64,000 bases of DNA from contig CP141140.1 in assembly GCA_035235625.1 (NCBI GenBank), positions 23,704,685 through 23,768,684 of the forward strand, given 5' to 3'. The position numbers and the translations under genes are program-made. The DNA is from Saururus chinensis (lineage: Eukaryota; Streptophyta; Magnoliopsida; Piperales; Saururaceae). Below the pieces are notes generated by a model that had not been told where the DNA came from, did no database searches, and saw only the letters and a program-made list of their open reading frames with translations. Shown here one piece after another: positions 1 through 10,722 of this stretch (positions are counted from its first letter, which is position 1; each line of letters begins with the position of its first letter).

Positions 1-290
1 TTATACCACCTAAACCTCTGCTCCTTGCATCGGGTGATGAGCAGAAGAAAATGGTTAGTATCATAGATCAAAATAAAACCACTCTCGGTGTTAACATTCA
101 TCCTCCTCATCAAGTTGCCCACTATTTTGGGATGCATCTCCTCCTTGTCATACTGTGTCTGAACATTGTAGTAGTGTTGGATCGAAAATTTCCCAAAAAA
201 ATAGTTGGGATAAACTCTGGGATATCTTGTATTTCGCTCCTCCAGAAGTTGGCCGAACACGTCTATTACCTAAATTCATCAACAAATATG
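1..290 (-). pseudogene. ULP1-like (C48) protease domain, N-terminal part, MULE A
   Basis: The minus strand from about 110 down to 1 encodes a segment ending NHFLLLITRCKEQRFRWYN. It matches the MULE B segment NHFLLLIARCREKRFRWYN at 49594 onward. In C48 proteases this is the strand carrying the catalytic His (here the NHF segment), followed by the usual Asp position (here Asn in RWYN). The part at 110-290 is colinear with 49440-49560. The Cys region lies outside the window, so activity cannot be judged, but Asn at the Asp position argues against a working protease. Confidence 0.55.
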
Positions 291-600
291 TAATGTGTTT
301 AGTGGTAACATGATATACGATATGTGGTGTAAATATGAGCATGACAGGTTAATTTATTGTGTAACCAATAACATGACAAATACTATGTTGTGTAAACACA
401 AATACACTAATTACACATAAAAATTTTGTTTTATAATTATCGTGTTATTGATACAACTATATGTGGTTGTTCCGTGTTATCAATAATGTGAAAAACATAT
501 GTGACTGGAGACAACTTTCACATATCATGTTATTCATAACACGCTATGAAAAGAATCGTGTGGTAAATAACACGAAAGCAAACTATGACCAAATAATTAC
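290..600. repeat. Motif-bearing gap of MULE A, gap 1
   Basis: This non-coding gap lies between the ULP1-like block and the charged hinge. It holds several copies of the CGTGTTATTGATAACACG-type palindrome or its halves, near 355, 440, 473, 528 and 569. The matching gap in MULE B is at 49110-49430. It is probably an intron or spacer of the TE gene. Confidence 0.6.
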
Positions 601-1497
601 CTCGTTCGTTATGCACTCTTGTCTAAGCAGAGACACATAATATATGTGGAGAAGTGTCGCCATAGGCCATTGCTTGTGTGGGTGTTCCATAAAGTCCTTG
701 ATGGTCTCCTAATCTTCACGATGTAAGATCTCCATGTGGAACATGGTCTGGAGATCAAGGTACTTGTGTGGCACCATAGCGGCTTCCTCCTTATCCTTTT
801 GCTTTTCAGCGTGCTCTTTGATGTCTATCACATGTCTGATACTTTTTCGTAGTTCCTAATCAACTAGATTAGAAGTATCTTATATAATGGCACTACATGA
901 AGCAACATTTGAGTACACCATTTCCAGGGTAGAAGACTTTGCAAAATATGCCTCTGAGGCATAGATAACATATGGGGCAGCGACGAATGCCAACAGAACT
1001 TCATCCCCTGGCATTGCCTTCTGCTCCTCCCTTGCCGGCCTCGTCGTATGTCCAATCTTCTCAACAAGGTAGCTGCTATATCCCTTGCTGGCTGGATCAT
1101 CCTTCGAATCCTTTGCCTTCTCTGTAGCCTCTTTGGCTACCTTCTTGGCTGGTTCCTCCCCCTTTGATGCATGCATGGGTGGATTAGCCACCGTGTACCT
1201 CATCCTCATAGGCACAAGAGATAGCAAGGATGCAATGGGGCTAGTATCTGAAGCTTTCCATTTCTTTATCCTTAGCTTTATTTGCTTCGATGGCGCTGCT
1301 TCCTCCTCCCAGCCTTGCACTAATACCTCCTCCCGAGATTGTACCTTTTCCTCCTCTTGGGATTGAACCACTCCCTCATTAATTTTCTTGAGGAATCTGA
1401 TGATTGCGGTCCTTTTAACCTTCAGACCCTTCTTCTTCTTTGGGAAGCCAACTTTGGGCCCCCTTTTCTCTGCATACATGACATGCAAATAACGCAT
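600..1497 (-). pseudogene. Charged hinge of the DUF1985/ULP1-type TE gene, MULE A
   Basis: The minus strand carries a 205-codon open stretch (880-1497) that starts near EKRGPKVGFPKKKKGLKVK. Runs of Lys, Glu and Ala follow. MULE B has the same segment at about 48186-49100 on plus (GLKVEWT... and DEVLLVVVPTTY versus DEVLLAFVAAPY here). Colinearity between the two copies shows this was real coding sequence of the element. The middle is low-complexity Lys/Glu, typical of a linker ahead of a ULP1 domain. The open stretch may be one exon. Confidence 0.5.
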
Positions 1498-1509
1498 GTC
1501 ATTGATGAC

Positions 1510-1690
1510 ACAACATTTCCACCTATCGTATTGAAATTAATACGTTAATATATATAGTCGTGTTATTGATCACACGACCACTACCATATAGTTTTCTTAT
1601 AAAATGATAATATACTTTTGTGTGTTATCAATGACACGATGACCTCAAAACTAACATGATAATAGAAAATGACGTGCTATCGAATATATA
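1510..1690. repeat. Motif-bearing gap of MULE A, gap 2
   Basis: Palindrome copies occur near 1559 (TCGTGTTATTGATCACACG) and 1621 (TGTGTTATCAATGACACG). The equivalent gap of MULE B is at about 47890-48180. Confidence 0.55.
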
Positions 1691-2460
1691 CTTATGCAAA
1701 ATGAAATCCTCATCGATAGATTGAGGGACATATTTTCTTTGCTCTTGACGAGAAGATTGGTAAAAAGTTTCACTTGATTTGGAAGCTCTGGCCATGACCC
1801 AAACTGATATCTCTCCTTTAGTTGTTGGCAAAGGGGTTGTTGCATATTAGATCTCTGATTGAGGGGGTTCATGCGGCTGCTCAATCTCCAGTTCATGTGG
1901 GGGCTACATCTATTCGATTAAGCTCGTTGCCACCTCAAGAGCGTTTTTAACCCTCTAAGGAGAAACTTGCACATTGTTGGTGCTTCAACCCAGCTTCCCG
2001 TATAAGATAGTCGTGTCCAATATCACATCAATGATCCCAGCCATAACTTCCACTAGCATGACAAAGCTTTCAATGACGTCTTCACCAGATTGGGATTGCC
2101 CTGACATAGGTCACAATGTGCTTGAACATGAGCATTTTTCATTTGTATCATGATATTTGTGGCCGCCTTCTTCACCTTTGGTGTCAGCCTTTGGCCATCG
2201 ATCAAGTGGGCCTCTTCAGTAATTGGAGTTATTTGCATAATAGTACTTGTGAATCTACCTTGAGCCGCACAAGTATCTCCTTGTACCACTTCCTCATCCC
2301 GTGATGAGCCAACAACTTCTTCCTCGACTTTTCATCAGCTAGGTCAAGTTTAGTGGTCTTCTCCCCGTTCGTCATAAATTGCAGAAACCCGGGCCACCTC
2401 TTGCACCTCGGGCTACATGGGGAAGAACTTGAAGCTTATATTGAAGTATGCTAAAAAAAC
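1690..2460 (-). pseudogene. Middle block of the TE gene, MULE A
   Basis: On the minus strand, fragments resemble MULE B 47120-47890 at the protein level. The piece RASKSSETFYQSSRQEQRKY followed by VPQSIDEDF (about 1700-1790) matches QASKSSEVVHHSAHEEQRTY plus VPQFVDDD in copy B. The piece EEAHLIDGQRLTPKVKK (about 2160-2220) matches EVHLIGAQRLARW in copy B. I recognise no named domain. Reading frames are broken in both copies. Confidence 0.4.
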
Positions 2461-2790
2461 TGCACCTATGTGTGCAAGACAAAACAATCCCATTAATAAT
2501 GATCATATGTCATTTATGTCGTGTCATGGATAACACGTTTATTAAACTCATCGTGTTATTGATTGCACAAAATGCTCACATCATGTAATTGAATATACAT
2601 GATATAGTACTTTATAGTCTTATCAATAACACCATACATACGTTGTCATGTTATGTATCGTGTTCTCGTAAACACGCTACGTACACTATCGTGTGATTTA
2701 AAAAATGATATACCTAAAGGGTTTATATGATGTCGTGTTATCCATACTATACTCATCGTAGCAATCGTGTTATTGATAATACGACAGTTA
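2460..2790. repeat. Motif-bearing gap of MULE A, gap 3
   Basis: Motif copies are dense here, near 2522, 2550, 2610, 2648, 2735 and 2766 (for example TCGTGTTATTGATAATACG). The gap is colinear with 46800-47110 of MULE B, which is equally motif-rich. Confidence 0.6.
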
Positions 2791-3556
2791 CCTGTAGCAC
2801 AAATGAAGCCCCAATGAGACTTTCAGTGGTGGTGGAGCATTCGTCTTGTCTACTCCTTATGTTTCAGTGGACTAATGATATGCCTCGAATCAACATGTCA
2901 TGCACAGCTCTAGCCCAATTGTGTCTCCCCACAATTGCCAGGTCATCTATGAAGTCACACAAAGATGGGGAGACAGATTTGTTTTTTTGTGTGAATAAAA
3001 CTAAGACCCCATGTGCACGATAGCCAACCATGCTAAGTCCTCGTCGGAGACAATCCATCTATTGTCTGCCACTTCTTTCAAAATTTCCTCAGTGAGATTC
3101 TTCTTCGGCTGCCTCCCTGCAAAGAACCTTTTGAAGAAGTGCCCCTTGCCTTGGGCAGCCTTCCCGTAGCCACTATCCAACTTTTCTGGATCCCTTTCAT
3201 ACTGAAACCCGTGATCAGTGAGACTTCTTCGAATGTAAGGGATAGTATTTCACCCCGAATGTTGAAAAATTATTGTGGGTCGTCCCAACACTCGCCAATT
3301 AGATTGTCAAGGAGCAACCTAGAGATCAATCGTATACTAGGTAGTAGGTAGAACCCAGTCTCCTCCAAGATTGTCTTGCATCCTAGCCTTGATTCAATGA
3401 GGTCTTTTGATACTCTAAGGCCATTGAGGAAACTGTTAGTTCCCAAACCAGGTCTCCTCCCATAAATTCTCTTCTTCTCTTCTGATGCCTTCATTGATTC
3501 TACCATTTGACTGTATTCTTGTAGCTCTTTGTCTGTAAAAAATGTTATACAAATAC

Positions 3557-3566
<10 letters not shown>
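2790..3566 (-). pseudogene. DUF1985-like N-terminal domain of the TE gene, MULE A
   Basis: Minus-strand fragments read GLGTNSFLNGLRVSKDLIES, then LTFEEVSLITGF, then SPSLCDFIDDLAIVGRHNWA with ARAVHDMLIRGI. The order (a start near 3566, an F-EE-LITG core, then a D-hydrophobic segment with a W-centred helix) fits the DUF1985 domain of plant MULE-borne ULP1 proteins. This is recognition by pattern only. One stop separates the first fragment from the LITG part, and a frame change follows, so the gene is broken. MULE B carries the same block at 46060-46800. Confidence 0.5.
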
Positions 3567-3587
<21 letters not shown>

Positions 3588-3590
3588 AAC
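3562..3590. repeat. Short (TA)n tract in MULE A
   Basis: A run of about 10 TA units precedes the DUF1985-like block. MULE B has a much longer TA run at the same relative place (45959-46050). Confidence 0.85.
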
Positions 3591-3960
3591 AATGGGTCGT
3601 GACTAAATTCAAAGAGTCGCATTGATTCACATTATGTAACTAATGTACAATTATATGCTAAATTCATATATTGTGTTTGCAGTTGCACGATATGATGCCT
3701 TCTCAGACATGATAGCACAACAATTGAATGTCGTGTTCTAAATATTGTGTTATTAATAGCATGTTATTTCTGCTATGCATACACGATAGGAGAACATCTC
3801 CATATCGTATTCTCAATAACACGATATAGAAAATATTGTATACTTGATAACATGACAAACTATTGAGAGGATGAAAATACTAACTATGTCGTGTATTCCA
3901 TAACACGATATATGAACAATTGTGTATATGAACCTGCGATTTAGAGCTAGATAAAGCCCT
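3590..3960. repeat. Motif-bearing 5' gap of MULE A
   Basis: Motif copies occur near 3728, 3745, 3810, 3847 and 3890 (for example TCGTGTATTCCATAACACG). The stretch is colinear with 45720-45960 of MULE B. Confidence 0.55.
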
Positions 3961-4401
3961 TACTACAAAATTAATCCGAGCTGCATCAACCCCTCTATCG
4001 GTTGGTGATTTATGCTAAATTTCACTGCTTTACCGATCGCATCAATATACACTCGAACGAAACCTCACTCACGGGAGGAAAATTTAAAGATTGTCTCTAA
4101 AAAAAAACTACAACTGGATGTTGCAGAGATTTTTTGCATCTCACTAATTGCACTTTAGAAATCGACTATCGATTTTTGGAAATTGCCTGTGGGATGGGTT
4201 GGAATTTAGAACTCACACTCCATATTTGCTTCTAGCTTATCAGAACAGTCGGATGGGTCATTTGTGTGTAAATGCAATGGCGTAATGAGTTTACACAATA
4301 TAAAATCCTAAAACCCTAACCCAAGGGTATTTATTTCCAAATTTATTTAATATTGTGTAAGTTTAGGTTCAGTGGCATTTTTGTGAAAAGACCAGGGAAA
4401 G

Positions 4402-5232
4402 TGTAATGACCCTAAATTTATGATAATATTCTATATCAAGTTTTAGTAATTTTGGAATGTTTTATTAGAGATTTGTCTAAAGTTTATAATAGAGCTCAGA
4501 AAAACGAATGTAATGGTACTTGAATTGCATAAATCGGACACCAAGGCCGGAAGTTACGACCTCGGGAAACATGCTAAATAGGCGGGACCTACTTGAAAAG
4601 TGTAGGAAAACCCCCCATGTGGGTCTAGTTTTGTAGGGCTCATCGATATGAGTCCATCAGTACTAAGAATACATGAAACGGAGTCCGGGAGAGAAAGTTA
4701 CGCGCGTTTAAAGTTTTTGAAAACTTTGAAATAATAATGATAATAATAATAAAAATAAAACTCGTTGTGGAGAGTTTTCCACGTGTGAGATGCACGTTTG
4801 CGTTGCGACGGGCGCTGTGCCATGGCGTGGTGCATGCCCGTTGATGCATCATGTGCCACGCGGCGCACCAAGCCTATAAATAGGCTCAGCGCGCCATTTT
4901 TTCTTCTGCACATCTAGAAACTTCTCTCTCTCCCCTCGTTTGGAGTCCGAATCAGACGATTCAAGAGCTGTTTCCAACTAAATCGAGTGTGTCAAATGCG
5001 ATCGTGGGATCGGTTTCTCCATTTGAGACCTTTTCAATTTCGAATTTTGCACTTCAAGTTCGAGGTAGGGAGTCTTAAGTTCTATACAAATGCTCTGCCC
5101 ATATGTTTAGTTTTTCTAATATGTTTTTGTTCCATTTTCGCTTTTTTGGGTTATTTTCTAAAGAATATTACGACTATGAAATGTTGTGCATATATTGTTT
5201 TATGCATTTTTTTTAAAAGATTGCATTGTTTT
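4402..5232 (+). mobile_element. LTR fragment, family shared with 24070-25997 and 58551-60774
   Basis: This LTR fossil starts with TGTAATGACCC and is flanked on the left by GAAAG. Its upstream half matches the plus strand of 58551-60774 and the minus strand of 24070-25997: an AGCTCG/AGCTCAG block, a GGAAGTTACGACCTCGGGAA block and a GGGCTCATCGATATGAGTCC block. A TATA box (CCTATAAATAGG) lies near 4872-4883. The right part is interrupted at 5232 by the solo LTR that follows, and I could not find its own right end beyond 8556. It is incomplete and clearly older than the insert in it. Confidence 0.6.
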
Positions 5233-5614
5233 TGTAATATCCCAAATTTTCCTAGGTTTCGAAAATTAAATATGTGGAAAATAGCGTGTTTGACCTATTG
5301 ACATTCATAGTAAAATAACTACCTCACTAGATAGAATTTGTGGCTGAAACTAATTCTATTAGAAAGTAGACAGATAGAGCTTCCAAACGCCACCAAGAAT
5401 GCACAAATCGGAGTCCGGATGAGGGAGATACGACCATTTGAAGTTGAACATATCGTGCAAGACCCGTTTACCCGATTTAGACGGCCTATTTAAGTCGTTT
5501 TACGGGCCCGGTTGTTTATAATTCCGAAATTATTTTTTTAAGGTCCCAAATAGGTGGCCTAATTAGGGAGGATTACCTAAATTGGACAGGGGTTAGGAAC
5601 CCTAATCTCATGTT

Positions 5615-5623
5615 TATAAAAGG
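5615..5623 (+). promoter_or_regulatory. TATA box of the solo LTR
   Basis: TATAAAAGG stands about 380 bp inside the LTR and is kept at the matching place in the second copy (near 27435). It fits a U3 promoter. Confidence 0.55.
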
Positions 5624-7674
5624 CCTTCTTATGGCACAATTTGGGGAGTCTTTTTGCCCGATGGGAGAAGCGGGTGGACGGTGAAGGAAAAGATGGAATT
5701 TTTCGGCGAAACACCGGCAAGGCTTCGACGGCGATGGATCGACGTCAATTCGGCCACAGAGGTAAGATTTCAGGTTGAGATTATTAGGGAATTTGTTGGC
5801 TAATTTTACTGAAAATTATGTTAATAGTGAGTTCTACAAATTATTTACACTGTACAATTACGATGAATAGTATATCTGCAGCCTTGCCCACTGTTTGACG
5901 GTCGACGGCCAGCAGCCGGCCGATGACTGGCTGGTCTTTTAGGTCTAGCTTCTCTCATCAGAGGGTCAGGCTTTGGTACGCGGCGGCCGCCGAGCAGGAC
6001 GCCCGGCCGGTCGTTAAAAAACAAAAATAAATAAAAGGGGAAGCTGCTGGCCGAGGTCGTGCCGGCCCAGGCCACGACAGCCCTGGACACACCGGACTGG
6101 GCCGTGCTGGCACCGGCCGCAACGGCATCACAGCCTGTAATAAAAAAAAGGAAAAAAAGGGAGAAAAATGGATTTTTGGTCACCGGATGGCCACCGGACT
6201 GTGGCGGGAACAGTGCGGTTGGTTCCGCCGTGCTACAGCGGTCCAGATCTCTTGAGCCGCCCACTCCTCCGCCGCGGTAGTGGGCAGTGCTGCCAGAGGC
6301 CGTTTGGCCTCTGGCCGGTCATGGGAAAGACGACCCGCGACGCGGGTCATCTGCGTGCCCTGGACCCCGACCTGGTTCGGTCTAGTTTCGTTAAAAAAAA
6401 AACCTATGGCAGACCGACAGAATTGGGTCCGGTTCAGTGGGTTAAAATAGTCAAAAAAATGTGGAAAAAATTAAGAATGACCTTGAGTATATGTTGAGTG
6501 TCTGTACTAAGTTTCAGACAAGGGGAAAATTCCAAAATCTTTGAAATGACTAATTTACCCTTGTGAGTTTAAGCGTAGAGTAATGGCTAATGACCAGACT
6601 TTGGGGCTCCGGTTCAGGGGCCTATGAGTTGATCTAAAAATTGGGAAAATTCTCAGTGAGAGTTTAATGTGTAACCTATATATTGGATAAACTACTTATT
6701 GAGTAAAAATCCCAGTGGGTGGGTAATTGACTTTCTTGCCCCTAGGGTTAATTGTAAACCATTAAGTCAACCTGGGTCGGTTCAAGGGCTTCACAACCCC
6801 GTCACATGAGAGGAAAATTACACAGAGTCCATAAAGTCAAGTAGTACCCTTGAGTTTAATTTTGGACCCATTGGATGTCATTAAAGCCTTAAACCAAATG
6901 TCATTAAAGACTTACCCGAGTGCAGAGAGGACTGTATCCAATGTTGGATAATTACTCTAATGTCCTTAGGTGCATTACGACCAATTTAATAAAGATTTAT
7001 TAAGATAACCCAAGGAGGGTTAGGGCATGAGAGCTTGAATAATTCTTATATCATTAATGAATTTTATTATTGATATTATGATTTGCTTGGACCTGTGTAG
7101 TTCTGATGGTTTATGTTGTTCTTTGTTTCGATTTGTGATATTGATGTTGTGATAGTAATTTATTACTATCTTAAGATTATTGGAAGATTAATTAATGGGG
7201 TTTGATAGCTTTGGATTGGGCGAGAACACCTAATCAAGATAAAGACTAAAATACCTCAGAGGGGTCTGGGACTAGTTCATACAGTGAACAAAGCCTTTGA
7301 CCTGACAATTTGCCTTGGTTGATGAACCGATGGTATGTCTCGAGTTGTAAACCTTAGTCTAGAAGGGACTAATAGGGTTTGGGAATCCTGGCTTATAGAT
7401 GAGCAAGATAGGGTTCAGAATGGTTTTCTAAGTTTTAGCTCTTTTGAGGAGCCGCTGATTTGACTGTGTAGTTACACTTCCCCATTGGAGGGAGTTCCTT
7501 GTGAGCCGGGCTCACCGCGGATCTATTGAGGATCTTTTAGTGTACACGCAATTGGATTAGCTGACATCCTGCTTAGTTGGCTTTTCCCGCCACTTTTATT
7601 CAGGTGCAGTTGTGGACCATGCCCTTCCACTCCGGTCAGGTCCTTCTTGGGCTAGGAGGGGTAATGGTACTTCC

Positions 7675-7820
7675 TGGTGGATTCCAGGGGCCTGGTGGAT
7701 TCCAGGGTGTTTTGTTATCATTTGTCACTTAGGTTGACATCTGATGAGGGTGATGGTACTTCTTGGTGGATTCCAGGGTGTTTCGTTATCATTTGTCACT
7801 TAGGTTGACATCTGATGAGT
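7675..7820 (+). repeat. Internal tandem duplication in the first solo LTR
   Basis: A block of about 75 bp (GGTGGATTCCAGGGTGTTT through GACATCTGATGAG) occurs twice here. The sister LTR has it once near 29715-29790, so this copy gained the second unit after the two diverged. Confidence 0.7.
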
Positions 7821-8554
7821 CTGTCTGTCATTGGGATTAGACAGGGATATTAATTATCGAACAATGGTTCGAGAGATAATTAATAACATTGTTTGATATT
7901 GCTTGTTTAATTAGAACAAGTGGAACGATTAAAGGACTTGCATAAAATGTAGGTTGCTTGAAAATACTTAAGCATTGCATGTGTGATGTTATGCTTCATA
8001 GTATAGTATAGTATTAGGCAGAACTACATTTGGATCTAATATTGTTGGAAACATTGGAGATGTTGTCTGATGAGTACGTAGGCAACTAACATCAGGTGAT
8101 GTTGGCCTGATCCGAAAAATACTAATAAAACCTCTTGTCCTTTGGAAGCTCTTCTCCTGTAGGCGGAGATGCTCCATTGTGGTTGTAGTTGTTGTTTGGT
8201 TTGCTATGTTGCAGATTCTCGAGGCGACGACAAATGAGACCAAGGCAGGCGAGCTCAAGAGGTTTCCGCATTTTTGCAACTATGATATGTAAGTATACCT
8301 TAAGCGTGAGAGTCAACTTGTTATATTTTTTTCAGACGGGTGACAGGCTTGTACTTAGATGGATGAGCTAGTCTTTATGAATTTTCAGACGTTAAATAAT
8401 ATTATATGATTTGATATTCGTATTTGTGAACCCCAGTTATCATGACCTGGATATTTAATCGAAGGGTTTGCTTTGTATTTAAAGAAAAAAAAATTTCGCT
8501 ACTTACCGTTCGTGCTATTTAATAATGCTTTTAAAAATCCGGGTCGTGACAGTT

Positions 8555-8678
8555 TTAACAGGTAGTTATTTGGCATGAGACCAAAAACTATCGTTCTGAC
8601 AGGTAGTTATTTGGTATGAGACAAAAAACTATCATTTTGACGGGTAGTTATTTGGCATAAGACCAAAAACTATCAGAG
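8555..8678 (+). repeat. 41-bp tandem repeat, 3 copies
   Basis: The unit GGTAGTTATTTGGCATGAGA plus ACCAAAAACTATC and a short spacer starts at 8561, 8602 and 8643, giving a 41-bp period. It begins right after the solo LTR and its target duplication. Confidence 0.85.
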
Positions 8679-8679
8679 C

Positions 8680-9550
8680 ATAGCTTCTTGATACCTACCA
8701 AGAAAAATAATCGGCAATGGCACACGCACGGGGTGCGAAGCATCATGGGATTGCTCTGCGCTCAAACAGGCCGCTCAATACCCCATGAGTGCCGGAGGTC
8801 ACAATTTTGTTTTGATCGTCATCAGACAAACCGCTGATTTTTTAATTGTGTATCTAAAATTGTTTCCTCAACTAATGGTTTTGAGGCAAAAATAAAGTTT
8901 TCGATGTTTCATGAATTTTCGCTTCGCATTACTTTAGATAATAACATGACCTACTGAATATAAAAATATTCACCCACTCCCAAACTCTGTAGGGATTAAT
9001 ACCGAAGTAAAAATAAGAGTAGTTTTTAACTAAATCATTTGATTGTTGCTCCAGATGTAGTTTGTGTTATTTTGACTAGTATGCAAAGGTAGAATATGCC
9101 TCAAATTTTGTATAATGATGAGCTTTACCCACAGTGATATGAGGCATTTAAAATAATTTTACAATACAATGTAAACTTGAAATCTATATAATATTTTTGG
9201 TTGTGCTTTTACTCCAATATGTTATATTATTTAATTTTGACATTATGTGTGATTGTATGTTCGTTATACGTCCCGACGGCCATCACATTCAGTCACGTGA
9301 GAATAATATACACGTGTCATACGAAATTTATGATATTTTTATTGGGTTAAATGGTGGTCGTCACAATATGAGATATTTACATCTTCGGCTAGGTAATATG
9401 GAAAAAACCCAAAAACTCTAGAGATATATATTTGTCTAGTATTAAACATGGAGATATTGGTATATTGGAGATATATCAGAATTATTGCATTCCATGAATG
9501 GTTTGTCTTTCGGAGCTATTGACTTACGTAATTTCCTATGTAAAAATATT
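8680..9550. other. Intergenic DNA, nothing recognised
   Basis: AT-rich single-copy-looking sequence. The short open stretch at 9197-9421 has no recognisable domain and I do not call it a gene. Confidence 0.5.
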
Positions 9551-9745
9551 ATAAAGGTTTTAGCCAACTTGCTGGCAGGTTACTTCCTGCTCTAATTAGC
9601 TCAAATCAGTTTGCTTTTGTCGAAGGCATGAAAAGCTCAAATCAGTTTGCTTTTGTCGAAGGCATGAAAAAGTATTAGTGACATCATCCATCTTAGGCCT
9701 GCTTGCTCATGAGTAATTAAGGCAATATTAGGGGAAAAACTAACC
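9550..9745 (+). mobile_element. L1-type LINE reverse transcriptase relic
   Basis: Translation across frames gives KVLANLLAG, LLPALISSNQFAFVEG and, further on, a LLAHE-like piece. This resembles the L1 reverse transcriptase stretch KVLANRL...LISPNQSAFVPGR...LLAHEL. The frames shift, so it is dead. A 36-bp tandem duplication lies inside it (9598-9669). Confidence 0.5.
9598..9669 (+). repeat. Perfect 36-bp tandem duplication in the LINE relic
   Basis: The unit AGCTCAAATCAGTTTGCTTT followed by TGTCGAAGGCATGAAA occurs at 9598-9633 and 9634-9669 with no differences. It repeats the 12-residue piece SSNQFAFVEGMK in frame. Perfect identity inside an otherwise decayed relic means the duplication is young. 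Confidence 0.9.
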
Positions 9746-9899
9746 AGAGTTGTAGCTTCCCGTCAGATAATCTGACAGCCAGGAGTCCACAGCTTAAGCT
9801 CTGACTAGACATCGTCTTATATTAGAAATCATGATAAAATATTTTCGTTGTTAGGTAAATTTCAGTAAAGCTTATAATTGTATAAGATAGGAGTTATTC

Positions 9900-10107
9900 T
9901 CTTTTCCTTAATTTAGATTCCATGATACATGGATCGACTCCATTTCCCTCTTTAGTGCGTTGATCTACGGGTTCAACTACGGATTATTCAAAAGTGCTCT
10001 TGAGAAGATATGGAAGCTGATTCCGGATGTGGAGATTGAAGATGCAATGGAAGCCCACGATTTCAGGAGGATGGCCAAGCCCATATTGTTGAGTAAAAAT
10101 AATTGAT
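9900..10107 (+). pseudogene. Exon-like block, function unknown (paralogue at 34770-34970)
   Basis: After CCCTCTTTAG (a possible splice acceptor) the frame reads LIYGFNYGLFKSALEKIWK then LIPDVEIEDAMEAHDFRRMA and KPILL, ending at a stop near 10105. Similar DNA recurs at 34770-34970, sharing CATGATACATGGAT and a TTTCAG acceptor-like site, but the frame there is poor. I do not recognise the protein family. It looks like an exon of a duplicated and broken gene beside the LOR locus, or a TE-borne piece. Confidence 0.35.
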
Positions 10108-10353
10108 GAATTTTCTAAATTCTAATTGGTGAAAAAAATATCAAACATTAGACATTTTCTAAATTTCATTTGACCTAAAAATAAAAGCTATTTTTTTTTA
10201 ACTTACCAAATAAGTCTCCTACCCCCTCTTTCAGACACCCCACCTCTATTAACACAGCCGATGGATATTTATCGTATGTATATAAGTAGGATGGGGTGGC
10301 TAAAATAAGGGGTGGTGGACTCCACATTTTTTCTCATTTTGTCTTCTAAAATA

Positions 10354-10531
10354 ATCTCCCGGTCCATATTATAACAATTTATTAAAAAAATAGTAGAATT
10401 CGCAATTAATAGAATGAAAATAGCTTCTGAAACTTTTTTTAAAGTGCAAACACTTAAATTAAGACAATTGGTGCTATTAATATAGAATAATTTTTAAAAA
10501 AAATTAAATTATTAATATAAGACAGAGGAAA
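10354..10531. mobile_element. Degenerate Stowaway-like MITE
   Basis: The ends CTCCCGGTCCATATTA and TAATATAAGACAGAGGAA form an imperfect inverted pair of the CTCCCTCCGTCC type, with an AT-rich middle. It lies about 190 bp downstream of LOR-1. Confidence 0.4.
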
Positions 10532-10722
10532 TTATCAAGTTCTCTAACTAGAGGGGCAAAAATTACTTACTTTCTCAAGTCATGACAAATGAACAGCTGT
10601 GTTCAACACAAACACCCTTTTCTCCCACATGATGTAGAATATGAGTGTTTTTTTATGGAGAATGCACATTACTAGATTCAAAAGAACATGACTGTGCAAG
10701 TAAAAGTACTAAAAGATTTTAG

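Larger units (their letters stand above)
1..4396 (-). mobile_element. MULE A, partial (DUF1985/ULP1-bearing Mutator-like element)
   Basis: This is a degenerate DNA transposon cut by the window start. Read on the minus strand it is colinear with 45210-50040: shared terminal DNA (about 3900-4396), a DUF1985-like block, a KASKSSE-type block, a charged hinge and the start of a ULP1-like protease domain. Coding blocks are separated by motif-rich gaps at about 290-600, 1510-1690, 2460-2790 and 3570-3950. Those gaps carry the CGTGTTAT/ATAACACG palindrome. The outer end contains AATGCCACTGAACC-like terminal DNA (minus strand) and stops where an LTR starts at 4402. No transposase segment is visible here; it may lie beyond the window. 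In-frame stops show the copy is decayed. Confidence 0.7.
5233..8551 (+). mobile_element. Solo LTR of a long-LTR retrotransposon (about 3.3 kb)
   Basis: It begins TGTAATATCCC and ends GGGTCGTGACA, giving the TG...CA ends of an LTR. The flanks are GTTTT on both sides (5228-5232 and 8552-8556), a perfect 5-bp target duplication. No internal gag or pol region and no second LTR are present, so it is a solo LTR left by recombination between LTRs. A TATA box TATAAAAGG lies at about 5615. The GC-rich CCGGCC stretch near 5870-6310 is part of the LTR. A second copy is at 27051-30506. Very long LTRs suggest Ty3/gypsy, but no coding part confirms this. Confidence 0.85.

Noticed and set aside
5845-6497. 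Open stretches with Pro/Ala/Arg-rich products
   Set aside because: They lie in the GC-rich part of a solo LTR. The sister LTR has similar ones (27762-28322), which follows from shared LTR sequence and is not a sign of coding.
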